This document shows, piece after piece, positions 37,828 through 46,723 of a DNA stretch of 64,000 bases. The notes below the pieces were generated by a model. The model was not told where the DNA came from and did no database searches. It worked only from the letters and a program-made list of their open reading frames with translations. Source of the DNA: Cellulomonas fimi ATCC 484. Its GTDB lineage: Bacteria > Actinomycetota > Actinomycetes > Actinomycetales > Cellulomonadaceae. Made by a program: the position numbers and the translations under genes. The stretch's first letter is position 1. Every line of letters starts with the position of its first letter. The stretch spans positions 496,001 through 560,000 of the forward strand of contig NC_015514.1 of the NCBI RefSeq assembly GCF_000212695.1. Direction: 5' to 3'.

Positions 37828-38810
37828 CGGGCACCCTCCAGATCGGTGGTCGGGACGGGGTCGACGACGTCGTGTGCGGTGTCGGCGAGTCCGGCGAGGT
37901 AGTGCTGGGCGTCGAGCGCGGCGGCGCAGCCGGATCCGGCGGCGGTGATGGCCTGGCGGTAGGTGTGGTCGACGACGTCGCCGGCCGCGAAGACGCCGGG
38001 CAGGTTGGTCAGCGTCGAGCGGCCCTGCACGGAGACGTAGCCGTTGTCGTCGAGGTCGACCTGACCGACGAGCAGGTCGGTGCGCGGGACGTGCCCGATC
38101 GCGACGAACACGCCGGTCGCGGGGTGCTCGCGGGTCTCGCCGGTGACGGTGTCACGCAGGGTCACACCGGTGACCTTCTCGGTGCCGTGGATCGCGACAA
38201 CCTCGGAGTTCCAGGCGAACTCGATCTTCGGGTCGGCCGCGGCGCGGTCGGCCATGATCTTCGAGGCACGCAGCTGGTCACGGCGGTGCACGAGCGTGCG
38301 CTTGCCGAACCGGGTCAGGAAGGTCGCCTCCTCCACCGCGGAGTCACCACCGCCGACGACGATGATCTCCTGGTCGCGGAAGAAGAACCCGTCACAGGTC
38401 GCGCACCAGGACACCCCACGCCCGGACAGACGCTTCTCGTCGTCCAGGCCGAGCTCACGGTAGGCGGACCCGGTCGACAGGATGACCGCGCGCGCGGCAT
38501 AGGTCTCACCGCCCGAGACGGTGACGGTCTTGACCGGGCCCTCGAGGGAGAGCGAGACGGCGTCGTCCCACAGGACCTCGGCCCCGAACTTCTCGGCCTG
38601 CTTCTGCAGCGCGTCCATGAGTTCGGGGCCCTGGATGCCGTCCGGGAAGCCGGGGAAGTTCTCGACCTCGGTGGTGTTCATGAGCGCGCCACCGGCGGTC
38701 ACGGAGCCGGCGACGACGAGGGGCGCGAGTCCGGCACGCGCCGCGTAGATCGCAGCGGTGTAGCCGGCAGGGCCCGATCCGACGATGACGAGGTCGCGCA
38801 CGGTGCTCAT
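37824..38810 (-). CDS. trxB: Thioredoxin reductase
   Basis: 328 residues. FAD-binding [12 protein letters not shown], redox motif WCATCDG, NADPH-binding [12 protein letters not shown] and the C-terminal FAD motif [10 protein letters not shown] are intact. It reduces thioredoxin with NADPH. The ATG overlaps the last codons of the decayed arsC by 4 nt. Confidence 0.96.
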   Translation of the reverse strand: MSTVRDLVIVGSGPAGYTAAIYAARAGLAPLVVAGSVTAGGALMNTTEVENFPGFPDGIQGPELMDALQKQAEKFGAEVLWDDAVSLSLEGPVKTVTVSGGETYAARAVILSTGSAYRELGLDDEKRLSGRGVSWCATCDGFFFRDQEIIVVGGGDSAVEEATFLTRFGKRTLVHRRDQLRASKIMADRAAADPKIEFAWNSEVVAIHGTEKVTGVTLRDTVTGETREHPATGVFVAIGHVPRTDLLVGQVDLDDNGYVSVQGRSTLTNLPGVFAAGDVVDHTYRQAITAAGSGCAAALDAQHYLAGLADTAHDVVDPVPTTDLEGAR

Positions 38811-38934
38811 GCGGTCACCGGCTCGATGCCGGGCTCGTCGAGCAGCCCGAGGACGCGGGTGCGGATCTCGTCGCGGATGGGGCGCACGGCCTGTGCACGC
38901 AGACGAGCATGACGGGGGAGTCGGTCGTGGCCAT
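38807..38934 (-). pseudogene. Decayed arsenate reductase gene with internal deletion
   Basis: A good ribosome site (AAGGAG) and ATG 38934 begin [14 protein letters not shown], the start of a low-molecular-weight-PTP-type ArsC up to its catalytic Cys. The sequence then jumps out of frame into [21 protein letters not shown], which matches the ArsC C-terminus and ends at 38807. Roughly 90 central residues and the reading frame are lost. The start frame itself stops after 39 residues. This was probably a second arsC in the operon. Confidence 0.75.
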
Positions 38935-38946
38935 GGCGAGGCTCCT

Positions 38947-39345
38947 TCAGGGGGCGGGCGTCGAGGTCGACGCCAGGGACTCGATGCGCTCCCGCAGGTG
39001 CTCGCGCAAGGGGCGGATGCCGTCGACGTCCCACCCGGCGGGGTCGGGCAGCGGCCAGGTCTCGTAGCGGACCCCGTCGACCCGGGGGAGGTCGAGGCCG
39101 GGCTTGAGCGCGACCACGACGTCGGCGGCCTGGACCGCTTCACGGGTGAGGCGCGTGGGGGTGTGGTCGGTCCAGTCGACGCCGATCTCGGCGAGCGAGC
39201 CGATCACGACGTCGCTGACGTGGTCCTCGGGGTCGGTGCCGGCAGACGCGACCCGCAGGCGGCCGTCGCCGACGGACTCGGCGACGCCCGCGGCGAGCTG
39301 GGAGCGGCCGGCGTTGTGCACGCAGACGAACAGCACGGTGATCAC
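38947..39345 (-). CDS. arsC: Arsenate reductase, single-cysteine (mycothiol-type) ArsC
   Basis: 132 residues from GTG 39345, overlapping the aquaporin stop by 4 nt. The P-loop [11 protein letters not shown] contains catalytic Cys8 and Arg. The region where thioredoxin-coupled ArsC has its two resolving cysteines reads [12 protein letters not shown], and Cys8 is the only cysteine. That matches Corynebacterium ArsC1/ArsC2, which form an arseno-mycothiol adduct resolved by mycoredoxin. It reduces As(V) to As(III) in the cytoplasm. Confidence 0.92.
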   Translation of the reverse strand: MITVLFVCVHNAGRSQLAAGVAESVGDGRLRVASAGTDPEDHVSDVVIGSLAEIGVDWTDHTPTRLTREAVQAADVVVALKPGLDLPRVDGVRYETWPLPDPAGWDVDGIRPLREHLRERIESLASTSTPAP

Positions 39346-40088
39346 AGCGTCGTCACCACCTCGTCGTGCTGCGGGACGTTGGTGGCGCGCGGCGAGGGGT
39401 AGAGGAGGACGACGCCGGCCACGCCGACCACGGCACCGAGGAGCTGTGCGGCCACGAGCGGTGCGGCCGATCCAGGGGCGATCCCGGCGAAGGTGTCGGA
39501 GAAGATCCGCCCGACCGTGACCGCGGGGTTGGCGAACGACGTCGAGCTGGTGAACCAGCACGCGGCCCCGATCCACGCCCCCACGAGAGGTGCCGCCAGG
39601 GTAGTGCGCTCGGTGCGGACCAACGTGAGGATCAGCCCGACCAGGCCCGCCGTGGCGACGACCTCACCGACCAGGAGCCCGCCACCGACCCGGTCCGTGC
39701 CGGCGATCGTCGTCGGCACGTCGAACATCGCGTTGGCCAGCACCGCGCCGAGGACGGCTCCGGTGCACTGCGCGACCGTGTACTGACCGACCTCGCGCAG
39801 GCTCAGCCCGCCGCCGTCACGGCGACCGAGCCACCAGTCCGCCAGCGACACGACCGGGTTGAGGTGCGCACCGGAGACCGGCCCGAGTGCGGTGATCAGC
39901 ACGGCCAGGCCGAGCACCGTGGCGAGGCTGTTCTGCAGGAGCTGAAGGCCGACGTCGTCGGGCGACAGCCGCGACGCGGCGATCCCGGAGCCGACGACGA
40001 CGGCGACGAGCAGCGCGGTGCCGGTGGCTTCGGCGGCCAGACGTCGACCGAGCGAGGACCGTGTCGACGGCCGTTCCGTGGGGGTCAC
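39342..40088 (-). CDS. Aquaporin/MIP channel, probable arsenite channel
   Basis: 248 residues with six membrane helices and the two half-helix motifs NPV (SGAHLNPVVSL) and NPA (SFANPAVTVGR). MIP channels in ars operons (AqpS type) let As(III) leave the cell after reduction by ArsC, replacing an ArsB pump. GTG 40088 lies 6 nt after a possible -10 CACGAT, consistent with a leaderless mRNA, and an ArsR-like palindrome overlaps the -35. Confidence 0.92.
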   Translation of the reverse strand: MTPTERPSTRSSLGRRLAAEATGTALLVAVVVGSGIAASRLSPDDVGLQLLQNSLATVLGLAVLITALGPVSGAHLNPVVSLADWWLGRRDGGGLSLREVGQYTVAQCTGAVLGAVLANAMFDVPTTIAGTDRVGGGLLVGEVVATAGLVGLILTLVRTERTTLAAPLVGAWIGAACWFTSSTSFANPAVTVGRIFSDTFAGIAPGSAAPLVAAQLLGAVVGVAGVVLLYPSPRATNVPQHDEVVTTL

Positions 40089-40094
40089 GCCGAC

Positions 40095-40124
40095 ATCGTG
40101 GCCACCGGGAGTCCACTCAGTCAA
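40095..40124 (-). promoter_or_regulatory. Promoter of the aquaporin-arsC-trx operon
   Basis: On the minus strand TTGACT (40124-40119), 18-nt spacer, CACGAT (40100-40095), 6 nt before GTG 40088. Confidence 0.55.
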
Positions 40125-40134
40125 GATTGACTCA
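40117..40134. promoter_or_regulatory. Candidate ArsR operator over the ars promoter
   Basis: tcagtcaa-ga-ttgactca, 7 of 8 positions paired. It covers the -35 box of the aquaporin operon, where bound ArsR would block polymerase. AT-rich against the local background. Confidence 0.6.
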
Positions 40135-40139
40135 ATGAA

Positions 40140-40456
40140 CACTGAGTGGAGGTCGGGCTGGAGCGTCGCGCGGCATGGCACGAGGCTCTGCCCAGACCGG
40201 ACGCCTCGCCGTCGTCGACCTGGTCTCCCGCGGCGACGGCTCGCCCTCGGCGCTGCCCGGGAGACACGGTTCGCTCCAGGTGCGCCGCCCCGCCGTCCTG
40301 CTGAGGGTGCGCCCGATCGGGCGGTCTTGCGGAGACGGCCGCATCGCACGGAGCCCCGTCGCGGCGGTGCGGCTGGCACGGCACCGCTCCGTCCGATCTG
40401 ATGGTGTGCGAGGGTCGACGCCGGCTGGCGGCGGCGCGGGGATCGGGGGGACGTCA
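40140..40456. other. Intergenic region without recognised gene
   Basis: About 317 nt between the ars promoter region and the phosphatase start. Open frames here read as low-complexity translations on both strands. No tRNA, hairpin or clear promoter seen. The phosphatase promoter should lie here. Confidence 0.5.
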
Positions 40457-42538
40457 GTGCGACGAGCGCGCCGGCTGCTGCCGGAGCTGGCCTTCGCGGT
40501 CACGTACGCGGCGGCGGTCCTGCTGGGCCGGGGGACCGCGCTCCAGGTGAGCGACCTCGCGCTCGTGTGGCCCGCCGCGAGCGTGGCGGCGGCGTGGGCG
40601 CTCGTGCGGCGACGCGACCGGCACGCCGCGGTCGACGTAGGGGTTGGCGTCGTGCTGACCGTCGTCCTGCTCGTGGTCACCGGGATGGACGTCGCGACCG
40701 CGTCCGTGCTGGCCGCCGCGGCGGCCGCGCAGGTGCTCGTGTTCGCGCTCGTGCTGCGCCGGCGTCGCCCGGAGCTGTGGCGCAGCCGTGCGTCGCAGCA
40801 GCTGAGCATGCAGGACGTGTGGGGGTTCCTCGAGGCGTCCGTCGTGGCGTCGGCGGTGTCGGCGATCCCCGTCGGGCTGGCGACGCTCACGTCGGACGCC
40901 TGGTCCTGGCCGACCGTCGTCGTGTGGTTCGCACGCGGGTCGGTCAGCATCTTCGCGCTCGGGTCGACCGTCGTGGTGCTGCGCGCGTGGTGGCTCCAGC
41001 GGCGCGTCGAGGGTCGGCGGCGGACGCGGCGGCGCGTCGAGTACGCGCTCGTCACCGTCCTGTCGCCCGCCGCGTACCTGCTGTGGTTCGTGCCCGGTCT
41101 GGACCTTCCGGTGGCCTTCCCGCTCATCGGCCTGACGGTGTGGGTCGGCTCGCGGCTGAGCCTGCCGTACGTGGTCGTGCACGACACCCTGCTCGGGGCG
41201 TTCGCGGTCGTGCTCACGATGCTCGGCAGCGGGCCGTTCGCGTCGATCGAGGACCGCACGGCCCGGCTGCTCGTCGCGCAGCTGTTCGTCGGCATGGTCG
41301 CGCTCATCGGCCTGTCGCTCGCGGTCGCGCGCGCCGAGCGCGAGACGGCCCTGCGCGACCTGGCCGAGGCGCGCGCGGCGGTCGAGCGGCGCGCCAACCT
41401 GCTCGACACGATCATCCACACCATGGACGAGGGCGTCGGCGTGATCGACGACCACGGGCGCCTGCTCATGCGCAACGCCAAGGCGACCGCGCTGTTCGGC
41501 GGCATCCGCAGCCTCACCGGGCGGGTCGCCGGAAGCGACTTCTACGGGTTCCACCGGCTCGACGGGACGCAGCTGCCCGACGAGGAGGCCCCGCACCGCG
41601 TCGCGCTGCGCACCGGCGTCGCCGTCCGGGACGCCGACGTGCTGGTCCGCAACAGCGGCCTGCCCGACGGGCGTGTCGTGCGGTTCAACTCGACGCCCCT
41701 GCCCTCGCTCGTCGGCGGTGGCGTGGTCTCCGTGATGCGCGACGTGACCGCCGAGCGGCTCGAGCTGCTGCTCGCCGCGCGGGTCCAGGCGGCGCTGCTG
41801 CCGACGCAGGCGCCCGCCGTGCCCGGGTACGACCTCGCCGCGTCGTTCGTCCCCGAGGGGTCCGTCGGAGGCGACCTGTACGACTGGCAGCGCACGCGCG
41901 ACGGCGTCGTGCTCACGGTCGCCGACGTCATGGGCAAGGGACCGGCGGCGGCGATCCTCGCGGCGACGCTCGTCACCGCGCTGCACGAGCACGACCCCGA
42001 GCGGGACGTCGGCAGCGTGCTCGCCGCGACCGAGGAGCGCCTCGACCGCCAGCTCGCCAGCTCCGGCGCGTTCATCACCGCGACCCGCCTGCACGTGCGC
42101 GCGTCGACCGGCGACGTCGCGTACGCCGACGCCGGCCACGGGCTGAGCGTCGTGGTCCGCCGCGACGGGAGCACCGAGCGGCTGGCCGCGGGTGGTCCGC
42201 CGCTCGGCATGATGTTCGGCGCCCCGCGCGCCGTGGGCCACGCGGAGCTCCACGTGGGTGACACGCTCGTCTCGTTCAGCGACGGCGTCCTCGACGGGCT
42301 CGGTGGCCACCTCGACGACCTGCGCGTCCTGAGCGACGTCGTGCGGGCGGCGGCCACGGCGCAGGACGTCGTCGACGGCGTCGTCGCAGCCGTCCAGCGC
42401 CGCGGCACCGCCGACGACGACCTGACGGTCGTGGCGCTGCGCCGCGGCACCCTCGTGGTCGACGGGGACGGGCCGACGGCGTCCGCCCGTCCGCGGCTCG
42501 GCGACGCGGGGGACGCGGTCGCCGGACCGTCGTCCTGA
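40457..42538 (+). CDS. MASE1-PAS-PP2C (SpoIIE-type) serine phosphatase
   Basis: 693 residues from GTG 40457 (GGGGGGAC upstream; a longer frame to 40175 looks non-coding). The N-terminal 300 residues have eight or so membrane helices in the MASE1 pattern (ALVWPAASVAAAWAL). A PAS domain follows (NLLDTIIHTMDEGVGVIDDHGRLLM). The SpoIIE/PP2C catalytic domain has VGGDLYDW, VADVMGKGPAAA, YADAGH and DDDLTVVAL metal-binding motifs. It likely dephosphorylates an anti-anti-sigma factor in response to a membrane signal. Confidence 0.93.
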   Translation: MRRARRLLPELAFAVTYAAAVLLGRGTALQVSDLALVWPAASVAAAWALVRRRDRHAAVDVGVGVVLTVVLLVVTGMDVATASVLAAAAAAQVLVFALVLRRRRPELWRSRASQQLSMQDVWGFLEASVVASAVSAIPVGLATLTSDAWSWPTVVVWFARGSVSIFALGSTVVVLRAWWLQRRVEGRRRTRRRVEYALVTVLSPAAYLLWFVPGLDLPVAFPLIGLTVWVGSRLSLPYVVVHDTLLGAFAVVLTMLGSGPFASIEDRTARLLVAQLFVGMVALIGLSLAVARAERETALRDLAEARAAVERRANLLDTIIHTMDEGVGVIDDHGRLLMRNAKATALFGGIRSLTGRVAGSDFYGFHRLDGTQLPDEEAPHRVALRTGVAVRDADVLVRNSGLPDGRVVRFNSTPLPSLVGGGVVSVMRDVTAERLELLLAARVQAALLPTQAPAVPGYDLAASFVPEGSVGGDLYDWQRTRDGVVLTVADVMGKGPAAAILAATLVTALHEHDPERDVGSVLAATEERLDRQLASSGAFITATRLHVRASTGDVAYADAGHGLSVVVRRDGSTERLAAGGPPLGMMFGAPRAVGHAELHVGDTLVSFSDGVLDGLGGHLDDLRVLSDVVRAAATAQDVVDGVVAAVQRRGTADDDLTVVALRRGTLVVDGDGPTASARPRLGDAGDAVAGPSS

Positions 42539-42555
42539 CCCGCCCCTCCGGCGGG
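42539..42555. terminator. Short hairpin between convergent genes
   Basis: cccgcc (42539-42544), 5-nt loop, ggcggg (42550-42555), between the phosphatase stop and the first YibE/F stop. Confidence 0.4.
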
Positions 42556-42561
42556 CCGAGG

Positions 42562-43794
42562 TCAGTGCCGGTGGCCTCCGGAGATGCGTGCGGGGGCGAG
42601 GCGCACGGCCGCGACGGCGGCGACGGCCGTCGTGAGCGGGATGGCCAGGACCAGGCCGATCGACCCCGCGAGCGTGCTCACGACCTGCTCCGCGAACGCC
42701 CCCGACGTGAGGGTCTGGCCGAGCGGCTGGTCGTACAGCTCGAGGAGCAGCAGCACGGGCATCGACGCCCCCGCGTACGCGAACGCGATGGTGTAGACGG
42801 TCGACGCGATGTGGTCGCGGCCGATGCGCATGCCGCGGGCGAGCAGCGTGCGCCACGACGCGGCGGGGTCCGCGGCCCGCAGCTCGAAGACGGCCGACGC
42901 CTGCGTGATGGTCACGTCGTTGAGCACACCGATCCCGGCGAGGACGACGCCGCTGAGGAACACGCCCTGCAGGATCCGCACGCCGTCGTCGCCGAGCAGC
43001 CGCGCGAGCTGGTATGTGTCCTCCGTGGACCCGGGGTGCAGGTGCGCGACGTGCGCGCCGACGACGCCGAGGACCGTGACGAGCACGAGCCCGCCGAGCG
43101 TGCCGAGCAACGCCGTGGTGGTCCGCAGCGAGAACCCGTGCGCGAGGTACAGCACGACGACGACCACGACGGTCGCGGCGGACAGCGTCGCGACGAGCGC
43201 GGGCTGCCCCTGCACGAGCGCGGGGACGAGGTGCACCGCGAGCACCCCGAACGCGACGGCGAGCCCGACGAGCGCCCGCAGCCCGCGCATGCCGGCAACC
43301 AGGACGGTGACCAGGGCGAACGCGAGCGCGAACGTCGTCAGCGGGACGCCGCGGCGGAAGTCGCCCCAGGCCCACACCTCGTCACCGTTCTGGTCGGCGG
43401 GGTAGTGCTCGAGCACGATCCCGGTGCCGGGCGGCACGTCGGCCCGCGTCAGGCCGGACGTCGCGATGACCTCGACGGTCGTCCCGGCCGACGCCCCCGC
43501 CCCGACCTCGGCGCTCACGTGCAGGCAGCGGACCGTCTGCGGCACGGACCCGTCGGGCTCCATGTCCTCGACGGTGCCGTCGCACGTGTCCCACCGGGAA
43601 CCGACGACGGTCGCCGACAGGCGCTCGACCTCGACGTCGACGAACCCGGTGTCCGGCCGGCGGTCCTCACCGGGCCAGGTCGCGAGCAGCCCGACGACGG
43701 CCGCGGTCGCGGCGAGCACCACGAGCACGACGAGGACGACACCGGTGCGTGACCGGGCGGCACGCCGGGGGGCGGCAGGGGCGTCGACGCTCAC
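42562..43794 (-). CDS. YibE/F-family membrane protein (second of tandem pair)
   Basis: 410 residues, GTG 43794 overlapping the preceding paralogue by 4 nt. One N-terminal membrane helix, an extracytoplasmic beta domain (about 45-150), then seven or eight helices. Conserved core motifs are GIGVLNDVTITQASAVFEL and GMRIGRDHIASTVYTIAFAY, shared almost word for word with the upstream gene. The function of YibE/F proteins is not established; a transport role is only proposed. Confidence 0.9.
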   Translation of the reverse strand: MSVDAPAAPRRAARSRTGVVLVVLVVLAATAAVVGLLATWPGEDRRPDTGFVDVEVERLSATVVGSRWDTCDGTVEDMEPDGSVPQTVRCLHVSAEVGAGASAGTTVEVIATSGLTRADVPPGTGIVLEHYPADQNGDEVWAWGDFRRGVPLTTFALAFALVTVLVAGMRGLRALVGLAVAFGVLAVHLVPALVQGQPALVATLSAATVVVVVVLYLAHGFSLRTTTALLGTLGGLVLVTVLGVVGAHVAHLHPGSTEDTYQLARLLGDDGVRILQGVFLSGVVLAGIGVLNDVTITQASAVFELRAADPAASWRTLLARGMRIGRDHIASTVYTIAFAYAGASMPVLLLLELYDQPLGQTLTSGAFAEQVVSTLAGSIGLVLAIPLTTAVAAVAAVRLAPARISGGHRH

Positions 43795-45110
43795 GACGGG
43801 ACCTCCACGGTGTCGCCGGCGGGGGCGCCGAGGGCGCCGGCCGTCGTGGTGCCCGGCACGCCGGCGCCCGGCGCCGTGCCGTCGTCCCCGTCACGTGCGC
43901 GGGCCGCGGCGGCGGGGGCCGCGCTGAGGCGGACCAGCAGCGCCGCGAGCGCGGTCGTCACGGGGATCGCCAGCACGAGGCCGATCGACCCGACGAGCGT
44001 CCGGACGACCTCCTCGGCGATCTCGCCGCTGCCGAGCACGCCGAGCAGCCCCCGGTCGGTCAGGCTGACCAGCAGGACGAGCGGGAGGGCCGCGCCGACG
44101 TAGGCGAACACGATCGTGTACACGGTCGACGCGATGTGGTCGCGCCCGATCCGCATCCCGCGCCCGATGAGCTGCCGCCACGTGCTCTCCGGCCGCGCGG
44201 CGTGCAGCTCCCACACCGCCGACGCCTGCGTGATGGTGACGTCGTTGAGCACCCCGAGCCCGGCGAGCACCATGCCGCACAGCAGCACGGCTCGCAGCCG
44301 GACCTCGGGCGCGGCGGACATGAGGTCGAGCGCGTACTCGCCGGACAGCCCCGTCAGGTGCGCGGCGCCGCTCGACCAGGTCGCGATCCCCGCGGTCGCC
44401 ACGAGGCCGACGAGCGTGCCCGCGAGCGCGGTGGACGTGCGGACGGAGACGCCGTGGGCCAGGTAGAGCACGGCGTACATGATGACGACGCTCGTGACGA
44501 GCGCGACGCCCACGGCCGGGCGCCCTTGCAGGAGGGCGGGCAGCGTGAACACGCCGACGACGCCGAGCCCGACCCCCATGCCGACGAGCGCGGCGAGCCC
44601 ACGCCACCGCGCGACGAGCACGACGAGCCCGGCGAACACGGCGGCGAGCAGCAGCATCGGCGGCCCGCGCTCGAAGTCGACGAACAGGTACGTCGTCGTC
44701 AGCGTCGGCTCGGTGCCCGCGGGGGCGTCGAGCGCGACCTCGGGGGCGGACAGCGCCGCGACCCGCACGTGGTCCCCGACGGCGAGCTCGGGCACGTACT
44801 CGGGCGGCACGTGCAGGTCGACCTCGTCGCCGCGGTCGAGGCGCGCCGACGCCTGGTCCATCCCGGTCGCGTCGGGCCGGACCTGCGTGACGACGCCCGA
44901 CGCGTAGACGACCCCGGGACCGTCGGTGTCGAGCACGGGCGGGCGCGCGTCCGCGTCGGGCCACAGCCACCACGCACCGAGGAGGGTGAGGAGCAGGACG
45001 GGCACCAGCGTCGCGACGAGGGCGGTCCGGGCGCGGGCGGCGGTGGCCCGCACCTGGCGCTCCGCGGCCGCGTCAGGCGGGGCGGTCAGGGTGGGGTGGC
45101 TGTGGGGCAC
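43791..45110 (-). CDS. YibE/F-family membrane protein (first of tandem pair)
   Basis: 439 residues from GTG 45110. Same architecture as the downstream paralogue: N-terminal helix, extracytoplasmic domain and a multi-helix core with GLGVLNDVTITQASAVWEL and GMRIGRDHIASTVYTIVFAY. It has an extra 40-residue Ala/Gly-rich C-terminal tail. The pair likely arose by tandem duplication, and the two subunits may form a heteromer. Confidence 0.88.
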   Translation of the reverse strand: MPHSHPTLTAPPDAAAERQVRATAARARTALVATLVPVLLLTLLGAWWLWPDADARPPVLDTDGPGVVYASGVVTQVRPDATGMDQASARLDRGDEVDLHVPPEYVPELAVGDHVRVAALSAPEVALDAPAGTEPTLTTTYLFVDFERGPPMLLLAAVFAGLVVLVARWRGLAALVGMGVGLGVVGVFTLPALLQGRPAVGVALVTSVVIMYAVLYLAHGVSVRTSTALAGTLVGLVATAGIATWSSGAAHLTGLSGEYALDLMSAAPEVRLRAVLLCGMVLAGLGVLNDVTITQASAVWELHAARPESTWRQLIGRGMRIGRDHIASTVYTIVFAYVGAALPLVLLVSLTDRGLLGVLGSGEIAEEVVRTLVGSIGLVLAIPVTTALAALLVRLSAAPAAAARARDGDDGTAPGAGVPGTTTAGALGAPAGDTVEVPS

Positions 45111-45412
45111 GACCCAGGATCGGCCACCGGGCCTGTGCTGCGCGGGGCGACGCGCCGACACCGCCCGCGGACGCGCCGACGTGTCGTGGGCCGTGAGGCC
45201 CGGAGACGGTGGGCGGCCCCGAGGGGTCCAGGGGCCGCCCACCGGACGGACGGGCGCGGCCGCCACAACCGCGTGCCCGACGTCCGTCGGGAGTCCCACG
45301 CGCGTCCGCCGGAAGGGGGCGTGCGCCGCCGTGGGGCACTGCGCCCAGCATGGCGACCCCGGGGCGCCGTCGGCCCGGACGAAGGTCCTAGCCCGGTCGT
45401 GCACCGGCGACG
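45111..45412. other. Intergenic region with a strong hairpin
   Basis: About 300 nt between the YibE/F start and the rtcB terminator. It holds a 12-bp perfect hairpin at 45209-45242 and otherwise only low-complexity open frames. The YibE/F promoter should be here but no clear -10 element was found. Confidence 0.5.
45209..45242. terminator. 12-bp hairpin, second terminator-like element after rtcB
   Basis: gtgggcggcccc (45209-45220), 10-nt loop, ggggccgcccac (45231-45242). Possibly a backup terminator insulating the YibE/F pair from rtcB. Confidence 0.5.
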
Positions 45413-45446
45413 ACGACGGCCCGGAGCGGGTGCCCCGGGCCGTCGT
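45413..45446 (-). terminator. rtcB terminator hairpin
   Basis: acgacggcccgg (45413-45424), 10-nt loop, exact complement (45435-45446), 2 nt after the rtcB stop. Confidence 0.65.
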
Positions 45447-45448
45447 GG

Positions 45449-46627
45449 TCAGTCGCCCTTCACGTTGACGAGCTGGTGCAGCACGTGCCGGACCTCGACC
45501 AGGTCGGCGGCGTCCGCCATGACCCGGTCGATGTCCTTGTACGCGGCGGGGATCTCGTCGAGGAACGCGTCGGTGTCCCGGTACTCGATGCCCGCCATCG
45601 ACTCCCGCAGCTGCTCGCGGGTGAACAGCTTGCGGGCCTGGGTCCGGGAGTGCTCACGGCCCGCGCCGTGCGGCGAGGAGCACAGGGACAGCGGGTCGCC
45701 CTTGCCGACGACCACGTAGGACGCCGTGCCCATCGACCCCGGGATGAGCCCGGGGTCGCCGGCCCGCGCCCGGATCGCGCCCTTGCGGGACACCCACACG
45801 GACTTCCCGAAGTGCTGCTCCTGCTCGGTGAAGTTGTGGTGGCAGTTCACGCGCTCGGCCTCGACGACGTCCTCGCCCATGTGCTCGGCGATCGCGGCGA
45901 CGACGCGGTCCATCATCTCCTCGCGGTTGAGCCGGGCGAACTCCTGCGCCCAGCGCAGCTCGCGCACGTACGCCCAGAACTCGGGCGTCCCCTCGACGAG
46001 GTACGCGAGGTCACGGTCGGGCAGCGAGATCCACCACTTCTGGCACAGCTCGGCGGCGACGCGGATGTGGTGCTGCGCGATCTTGTTGCCGACGCCCCGG
46101 GACCCGGAGTGCAGGAACAGCCACACGGTGCCGGTCTCGTCGGCCGTGACCTCGATGAAGTGGTTGCCGGACCCGAGCGAGCCGAGCTGCAGCGCCCACC
46201 GGCCCGCGTACGCGCCGGGGTCGAACCCGGCCTTCTCCGCGGCGGCCTCGAGCGTCGCGACCCGCGCCTCCGCGCTGGGCGTCAGGCGCTGGTTGGCCGC
46301 GCCCGCCGACAGCGGCACGGTCCGCTCGATGCGCTCGCGCAGCGGCGTCAGGCTGCCCGCGGCGCGGACCTGCTCGACCGACCACTGGGTGCGGACGGCG
46401 ATCATCCCGCAGCCGATGTCGACACCCACGGCGGCGGGGATGAGCGCGCCGAGGGTGGGGATCACCGAGCCGACGGTGGCGCCCTTGCCGAGGTGCGCGT
46501 CGGGCATGAGCGCGACGTGCGGGTAGACGAAGGGCAGGGTGGAGGTGGCGACCGCCTGGTCGCGGGCCTTGTCGTCGAGGATCGAGGCCCAGGAGACCAG
46601 CGTCTTCGTGAGGTGCTGGCGTGTCAT
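45449..46627 (-). CDS. rtcB: RtcB-family RNA ligase
   Basis: 392 residues, ATG 46627. MPDAHLGKGATVGSVIP, GVDIGCGM, SGNHFIE, HSGSRGVGN, NCHHNF and PGSMGTASYVV are RtcB signatures; they contain the metal-binding Cys/His residues. The guanylated His is in SSPHGAGREHS. RtcB joins 2',3'-cyclic phosphate or 3'-phosphate RNA ends to 5'-OH ends with GTP, mainly in RNA repair in bacteria. No archease or RtcA partner is seen nearby. Confidence 0.96.
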   Translation of the reverse strand: MTRQHLTKTLVSWASILDDKARDQAVATSTLPFVYPHVALMPDAHLGKGATVGSVIPTLGALIPAAVGVDIGCGMIAVRTQWSVEQVRAAGSLTPLRERIERTVPLSAGAANQRLTPSAEARVATLEAAAEKAGFDPGAYAGRWALQLGSLGSGNHFIEVTADETGTVWLFLHSGSRGVGNKIAQHHIRVAAELCQKWWISLPDRDLAYLVEGTPEFWAYVRELRWAQEFARLNREEMMDRVVAAIAEHMGEDVVEAERVNCHHNFTEQEQHFGKSVWVSRKGAIRARAGDPGLIPGSMGTASYVVVGKGDPLSLCSSPHGAGREHSRTQARKLFTREQLRESMAGIEYRDTDAFLDEIPAAYKDIDRVMADAADLVEVRHVLHQLVNVKGD

Positions 46628-46710
46628 GGTGGGCGATCCTGACAGCCTCCGGCCGGCGTGTCGCCTGCAATCCGGGACCGGTGACCCTCCCGGGCGACCC
46701 GGTCCGGCAC

Positions 46711-46716
46711 TAGCGT
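46711..46716 (+). promoter_or_regulatory. -10 element TAGCGT for a leaderless start
   Basis: TAGCGT, 7 nt, then ATG 46724. Confidence 0.5.
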
Positions 46717-46723
46717 GACCTGC

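Noticed and set aside
35459..40140. Possible genomic island integrated at tRNA-Thr
   Set aside because: No integrase and no repeat of the tRNA 3' end near 40 kb; base composition is similar to the flanks.
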